A stretch of 64,000 nt of DNA, taken from the NCBI RefSeq assembly GCF_020171785.1, contig NZ_JAIVAE010000001.1, positions 1-64,000 of the forward strand, written 5' to 3'. A program made the translations under genes and the position numbers. The notes under the pieces were generated by a model that was not told where the DNA came from, did not search any database, and saw only the letters and a list, made by a program, of their open reading frames with translations. This document shows, piece after piece, positions 23,837-32,324 of the stretch; position 1 is the stretch's first letter; every line of letters begins with the position of its first letter. The stretch is from Guptibacillus hwajinpoensis. GTDB taxonomy: Bacteria; Bacillota; Bacilli; Bacillales; Guptibacillaceae.

Positions 23837-24921
23837 TTCATCGCCCCCTTTCTGAATGAAAAGAGAAATAGCAATAGAGGAATGGCGATTAAAGAAGCAT
23901 ATGATAAATAGTTTAAATAGGTGCCATATGAAAACAGCTCTGTAATGCCTGATGGTACCAGCGAGAGCGTGAGGATGAGCAACCCGATGATGGCATTCAT
24001 CAGTAGCGATTTTTTACAGTTAACGGTTTTACAAACGCCAAGCATCGCAGAATAATAATAGGCGGTTAGGGTGGTGAAGATCGTAATAATCCATCCAAAT
24101 AAAAAGAGAAGCTCAAATCTTTCAAAGAAAAACCCCTGGAATTCGATGGCTTTCGCCATTTCGATCGTTGGGAATGTGATCACCTTTAACTCTTCAATAC
24201 TGAGAACACCAATGTTTAGTATGAAGAACAGCACGTAAATAAAGCATACACTGCCGATGCTGATGCCTAGAATAAAGACAACTGGTTTCCAGCGTGTAAG
24301 GCGATATTGTCCTGATAGCACCATCAGAAGCTCATATCCTACGAACGAGAAAAAGGTGGAATTGACTCCTCTTAGCAGGTCAATTCCATCCATATATAGG
24401 ATCGGTCGTAAGTGAGTCGGTTCAATATTTTTAATGCTAAGTAAGGTTAAGAGGAGGAACGTTAACAAAATAAGTGGAAAGTACAGTTGTAAAAAGAGCA
24501 GGATGTTTGAAAGCCCTGTTGACACGAGATACATACAAGAGAGTACAAGAACAAGCAAAACAACGAATTTGGGTGTTTTATCAAGTAAGTAGTAATTCAC
24601 AATTTCAGCCATTGTTCGAATGATGTAGGCGGAAATCGCAATCGTGTAGCAAACGAAAATCAGATTGAGCAGCTTTCCAATCCATTTTCCTACTAATTCT
24701 GGCGCGATATCAAAAACGGTTTTCAACGGATATTTCTTCATTAACATAAAGAGAAATAGCGCGTTAATGAAGGCGACGATCCCTCCAAGAATCACACTAA
24801 TCCACATATTGGGCTGTCCAACAATCGTAGCTGTTTCACGCGGTAACGTGACGATTCCAACACCAATGATCGTTGAAATAAAAAAGATAATGATGGGAAG
24901 AGAGTGCTGGTTGGTTTGCAA
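23833..24921 (-). CDS. GerAB/GerB family germination permease
   Basis: A 362-residue B subunit, an APC-superfamily transporter-like membrane protein with about 10 helices (first IIIFFISTIIGVGIVTLPRE, then ISVILGGIVAFINALFLFML). In GerA-type receptors this subunit binds the germinant. Germinant identity cannot be read here. The start is immediately adjacent to the stop of the A subunit gene, and the end overlaps the C subunit gene, so translation is coupled. Confidence 0.95.
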   Translation of the reverse strand: MQTNQHSLPIIIFFISTIIGVGIVTLPRETATIVGQPNMWISVILGGIVAFINALFLFMLMKKYPLKTVFDIAPELVGKWIGKLLNLIFVCYTIAISAYIIRTMAEIVNYYLLDKTPKFVVLLVLVLSCMYLVSTGLSNILLFLQLYFPLILLTFLLLTLLSIKNIEPTHLRPILYMDGIDLLRGVNSTFFSFVGYELLMVLSGQYRLTRWKPVVFILGISIGSVCFIYVLFFILNIGVLSIEELKVITFPTIEMAKAIEFQGFFFERFELLFLFGWIITIFTTLTAYYYSAMLGVCKTVNCKKSLLMNAIIGLLILTLSLVPSGITELFSYGTYLNYLSYASLIAIPLLLFLFSFRKGAMK

Positions 24922-26352
24922 TTATATCCCCGTCCTTTTTCCCACACGGTAATAGAGCCGTATAAAGGAGTCTTTCCATCGTTTGAAATGAATGGGTGCA
25001 AATGGTTCCATATAAGGGTTCGAGAAGCTTCTCAGTTTAATAAGATGTGTCGTGACAATAAAGATGGCGATTAGCATGCCATAGACGCCAAGAATGGATG
25101 CAGAAAATAAGAAGAAAAAGCGAATCGTTCTGAGCGCAAGACTTAGCTGGTAATTTGGTATAGCAAAAGAACAGATTGCTGTAAATGAAATCACCATGAC
25201 CATCATAGGACTAACAATTCCTGAGCTTACGGCAGTTTCGCCGATAACAATGGCCCCGACGATGCTTACTGTTGAACCAATCGGTTTAGGGAGTCGTACC
25301 CCAGCCTCACGTAGAATTTCAATGGTAAGTTCCATAATAAAGGCCTCAATCACGGAAGGGAACGGAACGCCCTCCCTCGTCTTTGAGAGAGAAACCGCAA
25401 GACTTGTTGGAATAAGTCCATGGTGAAACGAAATGAGTGAAATATAAGCCGCAGGCAAGAGAACTGAGATCAGGGCGGTGAAATAGCTCAATAACCGAAT
25501 GAGAGAGGCTGGAATCCATTTAAAATAATAGTCGTCAGGTGTTTGCAGAAGCATGTTCAGTGTTGTGGGTGCAATTAATACCGTGGGAGAGCCATCTGTC
25601 ATTAGAGCTACGCGTCCTTCAAGTAGCGCATTGGCCACTTTCGTTGGATGCTGAGTCGAGGCTAACTCAGGAAAAACAGAGAGAGGATTGCGTTCAATTA
25701 GCTGCTCAAGCACTCCTGCATCTGTAATATAATCTACCTCAATTTGAGTGATTCGCTCTCTCACTTCGTTAATTAATGTCTCGCTCGCTTTTCCTTGTAA
25801 GTATGTGATTGAAATCGACGTTACTACATCTTTCCCAACAAAATGCTGTTCAAACAAAAGATCGCTCGTTTTCAAATGAGCTCGCAATAATGCTTTATTA
25901 TCCTGAATGCATTCGATAAACCCATCTCGTGGCCCACTAATCGTCGGTTCATTCACCGGTTCATCCGGTGATCTCTTGACGGAATATGTCGTTTTTACAG
26001 AGTAAACGTGATCCTCAGTAGTATCCCGTGCAATAAGGACTGTGCATCCATCCATCAGGTGTCTTGAAATCGTACTGTGATCGCTAATATTATTCACCGC
26101 TGCCATTGGAATAAGGTCGGGAATATCGGTTGGGATAATCTTCGTGTCTTCACTTGAAATCGTTAGTAGCGGACTAAGGATGGTTTTTTGAATAACCATG
26201 CGATCAGAAATGTCATCGAGATACAAGAGTGTAAGCGTAAGACCGTTGAGTTGAATCGTCTTCTGTTTTAAGTCTTCACTGTTATGAAACTCAAGCTTAA
26301 TTTGTTCCTCTAGTAACGTAGGAGAAGAACGTCCGAATCGTCTTCTTTTCAT
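24922..26352 (-). CDS. GerA family germination protein
   Basis: A subunit of the receptor, an oligomeric ion channel in the spore membrane. The N-terminal soluble domain includes MDGCTVLIARDT and SVKRSPDEPVNEPTISGPRDGFIE, and further on INEVRERI. The membrane domain begins about residue 290, with PASLIRLLSYFTALISVLLPAAYISLISFHHGLIPTSL and GVPFPSVIEAFIMELTIEILREAGVRLPKPIGSTVSIVGAIVIGE, all diagnostic. I prefer ATG 26352 (MKRRRFGRSS, 476 residues), with GGAG about 10 bases upstream; the frame also has ATG 26388, which has no visible ribosome site. Confidence 0.95.
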   Translation of the reverse strand: MKRRRFGRSSPTLLEEQIKLEFHNSEDLKQKTIQLNGLTLTLLYLDDISDRMVIQKTILSPLLTISSEDTKIIPTDIPDLIPMAAVNNISDHSTISRHLMDGCTVLIARDTTEDHVYSVKTTYSVKRSPDEPVNEPTISGPRDGFIECIQDNKALLRAHLKTSDLLFEQHFVGKDVVTSISITYLQGKASETLINEVRERITQIEVDYITDAGVLEQLIERNPLSVFPELASTQHPTKVANALLEGRVALMTDGSPTVLIAPTTLNMLLQTPDDYYFKWIPASLIRLLSYFTALISVLLPAAYISLISFHHGLIPTSLAVSLSKTREGVPFPSVIEAFIMELTIEILREAGVRLPKPIGSTVSIVGAIVIGETAVSSGIVSPMMVMVISFTAICSFAIPNYQLSLALRTIRFFFLFSASILGVYGMLIAIFIVTTHLIKLRSFSNPYMEPFAPIHFKRWKDSFIRLYYRVGKRTGI

Positions 26353-26444
26353 ATCAACATCACTCCGAAAATGATCTCTCTTTATCATTTGCTGAAATCA
26401 TAAAACTATCCAAATGGTGTCCTTTCTTTCAAAACCCTGTTAGG

Positions 26445-26476
26445 ATATATGACCAATTTGTTATTTTCAATTTTCA
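26445..26476 (-). promoter_or_regulatory. Candidate forespore (sigma-G type) promoter of the ger operon
   Basis: On the minus strand TGAAAAT, 18 bases, CATATAT approximates the sigma-F/G pattern (TGmATA / CATAnTA), ending about 95 bases before the preferred gerA start. The match is moderate. Confidence 0.4.
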
Positions 26477-26525
26477 AACATGGTACGATTTTGCATATTA
26501 TATCGTCCAGAAAGAAGGGGATTCT

Positions 26526-27776
26526 GTGAAACGCCTTGTCGTAATCGGAAATGGACTTGCTGGCATTCAGTTTCTTGAACGCTTGCTTTCGATGAAGTCT
26601 TCTCGATTTGAAATAACGATTATTGGAAAGGAGCCTGCATATAAGCGATATTTACTTTCGCGGATTCTACAACAAGATGTTGCTGTTGAAAAAGCAGAAT
26701 TAGAAGATGAAGATTGGTACAAACAACGAGGGATTCGACTCATAGAAAATGAAACAGCGGTAATGATAGATCCACTCAGTCGACATGTGAAAACAGATAG
26801 GGGACGGAAGATCGCCTATGACACGCTTGTCCTTGCAACAGGTGCTAATCCGCACGTTCTTCCAGTGAAAGGAGCTGGAAAGAACGGCGTTATGACATTC
26901 CGTTCTATGAAGGATTGTAAAACCTTAATGGATGCTTCTAAATGTTACCGAAAAGCAGCTGTACTTGGTGCGGGTGTTCTAGGCTTGGAAACAGCGATGG
27001 GTCTTGTTCAACAAGGGATTGATACGACAGTTGTTCATCATCAACCGAATGTGATGAATCGACAGCTTGACCGACTTGCCTCTGAAATGCTACAAGAAGA
27101 TTTAGAAAAATTAGGTGTAAAATTTGCTTTATGTAAACGAACAAAAGAAATTAACGGTGACTCTTGTGCACAATCGCTCACTTTTTCTGATGGGACTTTT
27201 CTTGAAGCCGATCTTGTTGTAATGGCTGTTGGTGTAAAGTCAAATGTAGAGTTAGCAAAAAAGAGTGGATTGGAAGTTCATCGTGGCATCCTTGTAGATG
27301 ACTATATGCAAACAAGTGATCCTTCTATTTATGCGATAGGTGAATGTGCAGAGCATCGTGACGTTACGTACGGTGTGATTGATCCAATTCTTGATCAAGC
27401 GGAACATTTAGCAGGTACGATTGCAGGGTGTCCGAAACCATACCGTGGTTCCATCCCTTCAACTACTTTAAATATTTCAGGTATCAGCTTGTTTTCTGCA
27501 GGTCAAGTGCTTGAAACGGAGGATACGAGAACGTACCAATGGATTGATCCCATTCGTCACGTCTACAAAAAAATTGTGACCTTACATGGTCATGTGATCG
27601 GGGCGATTCTTTACGGAGATACTTCAGAAGCTGTCACTATAGCAAAACTCGTTAGTCGTTTAGCGCCGGTTTCTGACATTCCATCTAATCAACTTTTTCC
27701 TGAAGAAAGGAAACGAAAAACCAATTTAACGCTTGTTCCGAGAAGTGATCAAGTCAGTCGAACAGCGCAAAGCTAG
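26526..27776 (+). CDS. NirB-like NAD(P)/FAD-dependent oxidoreductase (no sirohaem domain)
   Basis: A 416-residue pyridine nucleotide-disulphide oxidoreductase fold. FAD site VVIGNGLAGIQFLERL (residues ~4-19), ATGANP, NAD site AAVLGAGVLGLETAMGL and second FAD site SIYAIGECAEH are clear. The sequence pattern is that of the N-terminal FAD domain of assimilatory nitrite reductase NirB/NasD or of NasB. It ends before any bacterioferritin-associated 2Fe-2S or sirohaem domain. GTG 26526 follows AAAGGGG. The following gene resembles NirD and the third HemD, so it probably passes electrons from NAD(P)H to a partner; the acceptor is unknown. Confidence 0.88.
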   Translation: MKRLVVIGNGLAGIQFLERLLSMKSSRFEITIIGKEPAYKRYLLSRILQQDVAVEKAELEDEDWYKQRGIRLIENETAVMIDPLSRHVKTDRGRKIAYDTLVLATGANPHVLPVKGAGKNGVMTFRSMKDCKTLMDASKCYRKAAVLGAGVLGLETAMGLVQQGIDTTVVHHQPNVMNRQLDRLASEMLQEDLEKLGVKFALCKRTKEINGDSCAQSLTFSDGTFLEADLVVMAVGVKSNVELAKKSGLEVHRGILVDDYMQTSDPSIYAIGECAEHRDVTYGVIDPILDQAEHLAGTIAGCPKPYRGSIPSTTLNISGISLFSAGQVLETEDTRTYQWIDPIRHVYKKIVTLHGHVIGAILYGDTSEAVTIAKLVSRLAPVSDIPSNQLFPEERKRKTNLTLVPRSDQVSRTAQS

Positions 27777-27813
27777 TGAAAAGACAATAATAGGTTTTAG
27801 GAGGATCAATACG

Positions 27814-28131
27814 ATGCCGGTTCAAGCTGTCAAAATCAATGTCGGAAGGACGCGTGATCACATTCCTGGTTTTGGACGTTCAGTTGATTTACTCCAGCTA
27901 TCCATTGCGATTTTTTGTCTGCCGGATGGCACGTTTCGAGCACTTCATAACCGTTGTCCGAAGGGCGGGGCCATTGTGAATGGAGAAATGTCGGGGCGAT
28001 TTATTACGTGCCTTGACCATCAGTGTTGCATAGACCTCTTTACGGGGAGTCTTCAATCCGCTCTTAACAGCAAGGTCGAAACATTTCCAGTTGAAGTAGA
28101 GGATGGGTTTATTTATGTCACATTAGAATAG
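27814..28131 (+). CDS. NirD-like Rieske-fold protein with an incomplete cluster motif
   Basis: A 105-residue protein of the NirD/NasE small-subunit type. In Rieske proteins the cluster is held by C-x-H and C-x-x-H. Here the second motif is present (TCLDHQC), but the first reads NRCPKGG where NirD-like relatives have CPHKGG, so the first His ligand appears deleted. ATG 27814 has GGAGG 9 bases upstream; the frame upstream overlaps the oxidoreductase gene and is not credible. It may bind an altered cluster or none, as for E. coli NirD. It lies 38 bases after the FAD oxidoreductase and is probably co-transcribed. Confidence 0.82.
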   Translation: MPVQAVKINVGRTRDHIPGFGRSVDLLQLSIAIFCLPDGTFRALHNRCPKGGAIVNGEMSGRFITCLDHQCCIDLFTGSLQSALNSKVETFPVEVEDGFIYVTLE

Positions 28132-28202
28132 CGTTTAGTTGAACAAATGGATATGGTGCTGTACCCTCTATTTAAGATGAGGCTTAAGGAGATGGTAGAG
28201 GG

Positions 28203-28994
28203 ATGGGACTTAAGAATAAAAGGATTGCCGTAACGGGTGGGCGAAAGGGAGAAGAAATCCGCACCCTTATCGAAAAACAGGGGGGAAGAGCGTTCATTCG
28301 CCCCGCGCAGGGAACCGTTTTTACGAATGAAGCGCATGTTGTTGAATCGATACAAGCTATTATTGAAAGTCCTCCGCAATTATTGATTTTCACTACAGGA
28401 ATGGGCGAAAAGAGAATGGCTGAGCTTGCGGAAGCAAACGGTCTAGGGAAGCCTTATGAGCAGCTACTTCGAACAGTTCCAATTGCCGTTCGAGGTACGA
28501 AAACCTTCCAGCATTTTAAGCAAAAAGGCATTACACCAGGAACAGTAGCGGATCGTGGGACGATGAATCAACTCGAGCATTCGCTTACGATTGAAAATCA
28601 ATCCATTGCGCTACAAATGCATGGTGAGAATGTGCCAACGTTTATTAAAACGCTTGAACAAGCAAATAATGAGGTTCGAACCATATATCCGTACGAACAC
28701 ACCCCTCCTGAAGAAGCGGTGGTCGAACAATTGGTTGAGGAGATCGAAAGTGGGCTACTTGATGCGGTGGCGTTTACAAGCGCCATCCAGGTACGGTATT
28801 TTTTTGACTATGTTGAAAATAAGAACAAGAAAAACGTGATCCTGTCTCTTTTCAATGATCAGATACTTCCTGTAGCGGTGGGTGAAGTGACGGAAGACCA
28901 GTTGAAAGAGCGCGGAGTTAAGCACGTCTTAACACCAACCACACCACGTATGGGCGCGATGGTGATGGCCATGGCCAAGTATTATCAGGAATAA
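28203..28994 (+). CDS. Uroporphyrinogen-III synthase (HemD) family protein
   Basis: A 263-residue two-lobed HemD-fold protein (LKNKRIAVTGGRKGEEIRTLIEKQGG at the start; DAVAFTSAIQVRYFF and AVGEVTEDQLKERGVK later). HemD cyclises hydroxymethylbilane to uroporphyrinogen III, the precursor of haem and sirohaem. It is away from a haem biosynthesis cluster and next to nitrite-reductase-like genes, so it may be a second copy serving sirohaem supply, or a HemD-like protein with another role. AAGGAGATGG precedes ATG 28203. A bidirectional terminator follows. Confidence 0.88.
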   Translation: MGLKNKRIAVTGGRKGEEIRTLIEKQGGRAFIRPAQGTVFTNEAHVVESIQAIIESPPQLLIFTTGMGEKRMAELAEANGLGKPYEQLLRTVPIAVRGTKTFQHFKQKGITPGTVADRGTMNQLEHSLTIENQSIALQMHGENVPTFIKTLEQANNEVRTIYPYEHTPPEEAVVEQLVEEIESGLLDAVAFTSAIQVRYFFDYVENKNKKNVILSLFNDQILPVAVGEVTEDQLKERGVKHVLTPTTPRMGAMVMAMAKYYQE

Positions 28995-29004
28995 AAAAAT
29001 AAAC

Positions 29005-29043
29005 AAAAAAGCCGTCTTCCCAATTTAAGGAGGACGGCTTTTT
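29005..29043. terminator. Bidirectional terminator
   Basis: AAAAAAGCCGTCTTCC and GGAGGACGGCTTTTT pair (one mismatch), between the convergent hemD-like and DUF3243 genes. Confidence 0.9.
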
Positions 29044-29051
29044 GTATGGAG

Positions 29052-29363
29052 TTAGTTTGTTTGATCGGCGAGCTTCACGAGTACGTGAGACATATGCTGA
29101 CGTTCTTCCTCGTTTGCTACGTTCCATAGTTCATTTAATACTTTTTCTTCACGGTTACGTGGTTCTTCATGCTTCGCTAGATAGTCTGCAACGCGCTTAG
29201 CGCCTTTTGACAATCCTTCTTCGCCAAGACCGAGTTTTTCGCCTTTGTGTACCTGATCCCCGAGGTAATCTTTAAATGATTTGAAGTTGTTCATGATGTC
29301 ATCTTTCTTATCCTCACTCATATGTGCTGCTGCTTGTTTTGGATCTTTCTCTGCCATTTTCAT
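29052..29363 (-). CDS. DUF3243 family protein
   Basis: A 103-residue soluble helical protein. NFKSFKDYLGDQVHKGEKLGLGEEGLSKGAKRVADYLAKHEEPRNREEKVLNELW is the DUF3243 pattern of Bacillaceae. The ribosome site AAGGAG precedes ATG 29363; the Met two codons on (29357) would have spacing like that of the yjzC-type gene upstream. Function is unknown. Confidence 0.9.
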   Translation of the reverse strand: MKMAEKDPKQAAAHMSEDKKDDIMNNFKSFKDYLGDQVHKGEKLGLGEEGLSKGAKRVADYLAKHEEPRNREEKVLNELWNVANEEERQHMSHVLVKLADQTN

Positions 29364-29404
29364 TCATCTCCTTTAGTTAGGTTTATTTACTTGCTTTTAC
29401 GAAA

Positions 29405-29587
29405 TTAAGCTTTTTTCCAATAAGCCGATTCTTTGCTGGATCGAAGGGGAGGAAAGGTTTCTCCGCTTTGAAGGCTAATGTGCTTTTCATCTTCTGTTGG
29501 ATTGCTATTGTTTCCATTTGTTAAACCATCAAACTCATACTTGCCGTTTTCTGGAGCCTTTTCACCTGTTTTGTAACGATCTGCCAT
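29405..29587 (-). CDS. YjzC-like small protein
   Basis: A 60-residue protein beginning MADRYKTGEKAPENGKYEF and later ISLQSGETFPPL…AYWKKA, the pattern of Bacillus YjzC. ATG 29587 is preferred: AAAGGAG lies 9 bases upstream, while ATG 29596 directly abuts it. Probably in one transcript with the DUF3243 gene, which shares an almost identical ribosome-site sequence. Function is unknown. Confidence 0.8.
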   Translation of the reverse strand: MADRYKTGEKAPENGKYEFDGLTNGNNSNPTEDEKHISLQSGETFPPLRSSKESAYWKKA

Positions 29588-29727
29588 TTCACTCATCTCC
29601 TTTGTTTGTTAAGTACATAGGGTATGTAACCGGAAATGAGAGGCATTAAACCCAATAAATGGTTTGTTAGCACATTGGATGTGCTGTTAGGGTTTGGGGT
29701 GTTTAAGGAGTTGGAATTTCAATATTA

Positions 29728-29759
29728 AAGGAGGAGAGTGCTAAAGCGCTCTCCTCCTT
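29728..29759 (-). terminator. Hairpin, probable minus-strand terminator
   Basis: AAGGAGGAGAG (29728-29738) and CTCTCCTCCTT (29749-29759) are exact 11-base arms. On the minus strand it is followed by TTTAATATT, so it could terminate the DUF2975-like gene. 29597-29881 otherwise holds nothing assignable. Confidence 0.6.
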
Positions 29760-29881
29760 CGCAAGCAATAGGCTGACAATAGGTCTAAATAGGAGATTTA
29801 ATGTCTTAAAATGAATTGCTTTTCATTTTTCGTTTTCACATCCAATTTAATTCGAATCATCGTCCATCGCCTTCTTTGTTG

Positions 29882-30454
29882 TTAGATTGTTTGTTCATTT
29901 TCCTCAACCGCGTTGACAGCGTACTTTAAGGCAGAGGCGATAAGGATCAATATCATTCCGCCTATTAAGGTATCGATATAATTTAATGTTGAGTAATCAA
30001 TCGTAGCGTTCGAGATTTTTAGCAAGTCTAGTGTTCTAGATGTGATTTGTTCATCGATGTATGTTGATGCAGTACCTAGGATGATTGTTACGATGCCGAG
30101 CCTCCAAATGATCGATACGTTTTGATATAGAAAAAGGCTTTTCAAGTAAATGTTTTTTAATAACTTCCTCATCAACCAAAAAAACAGCATCAAAAAGAGT
30201 AGGTTAGTAATCATTGAAATAAACGATAAGGTTAAAAAAGATTTCTCATCATAGAGATCAGGATGATTTTGGAACGTCAGTTGAATATAGCTGAAGATTG
30301 GTTCATAAGGACGGAAAGATTTTGCAAGTGCACTATCAGAAAACCAAATTAGTGAGACGTGTTCTAGTGTCGTAATAACAAATAATAAAGCCATGATATA
30401 AAACAGGATCAAGCAAACTTTCGATAAAAGATTAAACCCAAATTTCCATTTCAT
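29882..30454 (-). CDS. DUF2975-like four-TM membrane protein
   Basis: A 190-residue membrane protein with four helices (LLSKVCLILFYIMALLFVITTL; LTLSFISMITNLLFLMLFFWLM; LGIVTIILGTASTYI; TLIGGMILILIASALKYA). It has the tail AVNAVEENEQTI. The last helix and following acidic tail resemble DUF2975 proteins, which are often followed by a small Cro/CI-type gene; none is present here. ATG 30454 follows AAAGGGG; the upstream TTG at 30472 overlaps the ribosome site. Function is unknown. Confidence 0.75.
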   Translation of the reverse strand: MKWKFGFNLLSKVCLILFYIMALLFVITTLEHVSLIWFSDSALAKSFRPYEPIFSYIQLTFQNHPDLYDEKSFLTLSFISMITNLLFLMLFFWLMRKLLKNIYLKSLFLYQNVSIIWRLGIVTIILGTASTYIDEQITSRTLDLLKISNATIDYSTLNYIDTLIGGMILILIASALKYAVNAVEENEQTI

Positions 30455-30629
30455 TCGTAAACCCCTTTCCAATCGTGTTGTATGATTAACATTATTTTAC
30501 TACATAATGCCGATATTTCGATACTTTTTTATTGAAAAACAATAATTTTATATTGTATAAAGCAATTTTTCCTGATATCTTAATTATTAGGAAATATTGG
30601 GATTTGTGATGAAAGTAGGAGGTTACAGT

Positions 30630-31814
30630 ATGGTGGGCGGGGATAGAAACGGTTTGGTAGATGCACTACGAGGCTGGAGTTTATTTGGGATTTTAATTGC
30701 AAATCTTTTAATCTTTCAGTATGGTATTTTCGGGAAAGATGAGATTTCTTTTTTTGGGTTATCATCTTTGGATTATAGTGGATATGTAGCGATTAAAATT
30801 TTTATCGAAAACTCATTTATGCCTATATTTACGTTTTTATTTGGGTATTCATTGATTTTGATGAGAAATCGTTTGAAAGAAAAAAAGCGTCGTGTAAAAT
30901 GGCATTTTTTTCGAAGATTCCTCATCTTGATCTTATTTGGTGTTCTGCATTCGATCTACCTTTGGGAGGGAGACATTTTACTTCTTTATGGCGTAATGGG
31001 CATGCTCCTTCTGTTCTTTGTTAATCGAAAGCGAAAAACAATCCTCGTTTGGTGTGTGGTCTTGTTTTTATTTGTGACCCTTATTAGTTTCTTAGGTGGA
31101 GAAGAAAAGGAGCTCATAAGTGAAGAAAAAATCGATGTTTATCTGAAAGATACGATGAAGATTTACGGATCAGGCTCTTATGAAATGATCAAACATCACC
31201 GTAATAATGTGGATCCGATGGAAATGAGTGAGGGCGAAGCGTTTTTCGTTGTCTTATTTATGCCTTTTCTTATCCTTCCAATGATGCTTCTTGGAATGTA
31301 CGCTGCGCATGTTGGCTGGCTTTATCCAAACAAGGTTAAGTTTTTTCAATACATATCGATCATTTGCCTCCCGCTTGGTCTCTTCTTGAAAGCAACCCTG
31401 TATCTATCAAAAGAAATCCATTGGTTGCCAGATATGGGTTTAATAGGTGGGAGTGTACTAGCAATCGGCTATATCGGAATGTTTAGCTATTTTTACAGCA
31501 AATTGAATGGCCACCTCTTTCAGGGATTTGAAAATTTAGGGAAGCTCTCGTTAACAAACTATATGCTTCAAACGGTCGTATGTACTTCCGTTTTCTATGG
31601 CTATGGATTCGGTTTGTTTAGAAAGATGGGCGTTATTCTTTCCATTCTATTTGGAATTGGACTTTTCACTCTTCAAGTTGTAGGCAGTACGTTTTTCTTG
31701 AAACGGTTTAGACAGGGACCGCTTGAAAAAGTGATGCGGACGTTTGTTTACTTAGAAAATCCTTTTCAAAGCAGGAAAAAACGTCAATTAAAAGATGAAA
31801 TGAAAGTTAGTTAG
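30630..31814 (+). CDS. DUF418 family membrane protein (YeiB-like)
   Basis: A 394-residue polytopic protein. RNGLVDALRGWSLFGILIANLL is the typical first helix, followed by FMPIFTFLFGYSLILM and RRFLILILFGVLHSIYLWEGDILLLYGVMG. The C-terminal DUF418 domain (FENLGKLSLTNYMLQTVVC…) completes it. Fold and helices are like acyltransferase-3-type proteins; the substrate is unknown. TAGGAGGT 5 bases before ATG 30630 decides the start; the frame is open from 30597. The next gene begins 12 bases later, so it may be co-transcribed with ydbST. Confidence 0.9.
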   Translation: MVGGDRNGLVDALRGWSLFGILIANLLIFQYGIFGKDEISFFGLSSLDYSGYVAIKIFIENSFMPIFTFLFGYSLILMRNRLKEKKRRVKWHFFRRFLILILFGVLHSIYLWEGDILLLYGVMGMLLLFFVNRKRKTILVWCVVLFLFVTLISFLGGEEKELISEEKIDVYLKDTMKIYGSGSYEMIKHHRNNVDPMEMSEGEAFFVVLFMPFLILPMMLLGMYAAHVGWLYPNKVKFFQYISIICLPLGLFLKATLYLSKEIHWLPDMGLIGGSVLAIGYIGMFSYFYSKLNGHLFQGFENLGKLSLTNYMLQTVVCTSVFYGYGFGLFRKMGVILSILFGIGLFTLQVVGSTFFLKRFRQGPLEKVMRTFVYLENPFQSRKKRQLKDEMKVS

Positions 31815-31826
31815 AGGAGTGGCAGT

Positions 31827-32324
31827 ATGGCAACAGAAATTAGTAATCCAAATCTGACATTGTCAAAGGATGTTGTGAAAGTATGGACGATTAATGAACT
31901 CATTGGAAACGCTATCGGCTTTCTTGTACTAGGTACTCTTTTTTACCTGGACCATCGTTTTTTATGGTGGGAATGGGTCGGATGGCTTCTACTTGTCGTA
32001 ACGGTGGTTTCCATCATAACGGCCATTTGGGATATTTTCTTTCATCCAAAACTGAAATACAAGCACTGGCGATATGAAATAGACGAGGAGTATTTGAAAC
32101 TGCGACATGGAGCCATCAATGAACAACATCAGCTTGTGCCGATGAGCAAAATTCAATCCGTTGCGACAAAACAGGGTCCGATTCTAAGACGCTATCAGCT
32201 CTATGCAATAAGCATTGAAACGATGGGCTCCTCCCATCTCATTCCTGCCTTAGTGAAAGAAGAAGCGTTTCAATTACGTGATACTATTGCACGTTACGCT
32301 AAGGTAAAAGAGGAGGGGGAATGA
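31827..32324 (+). CDS. ydbS: PH domain protein YdbS
   Basis: A 165-residue membrane protein with two helices followed by a bacterial PH (bPH2/DUF304) domain: YEIDEEYLKLRHGAINEQHQLVPMSKIQSVATKQGPILRRYQLYAISIET. In B. subtilis the ydbST pair belongs to the sigma-W cell-envelope stress regulon and contributes to resistance to some bacteriocins. Its stop overlaps the ydbT start (ATGA). Confidence 0.9.
   Translation: MATEISNPNLTLSKDVVKVWTINELIGNAIGFLVLGTLFYLDHRFLWWEWVGWLLLVVTVVSIITAIWDIFFHPKLKYKHWRYEIDEEYLKLRHGAINEQHQLVPMSKIQSVATKQGPILRRYQLYAISIETMGSSHLIPALVKEEAFQLRDTIARYAKVKEEGE

Noticed and set aside
29798-29860. 20-codon minus-strand frame just after the DUF2975-like gene, in the position of a Cro/CI-type partner
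   Set aside because: It has no helix-turn-helix and only a weak ribosome site; too short to support.
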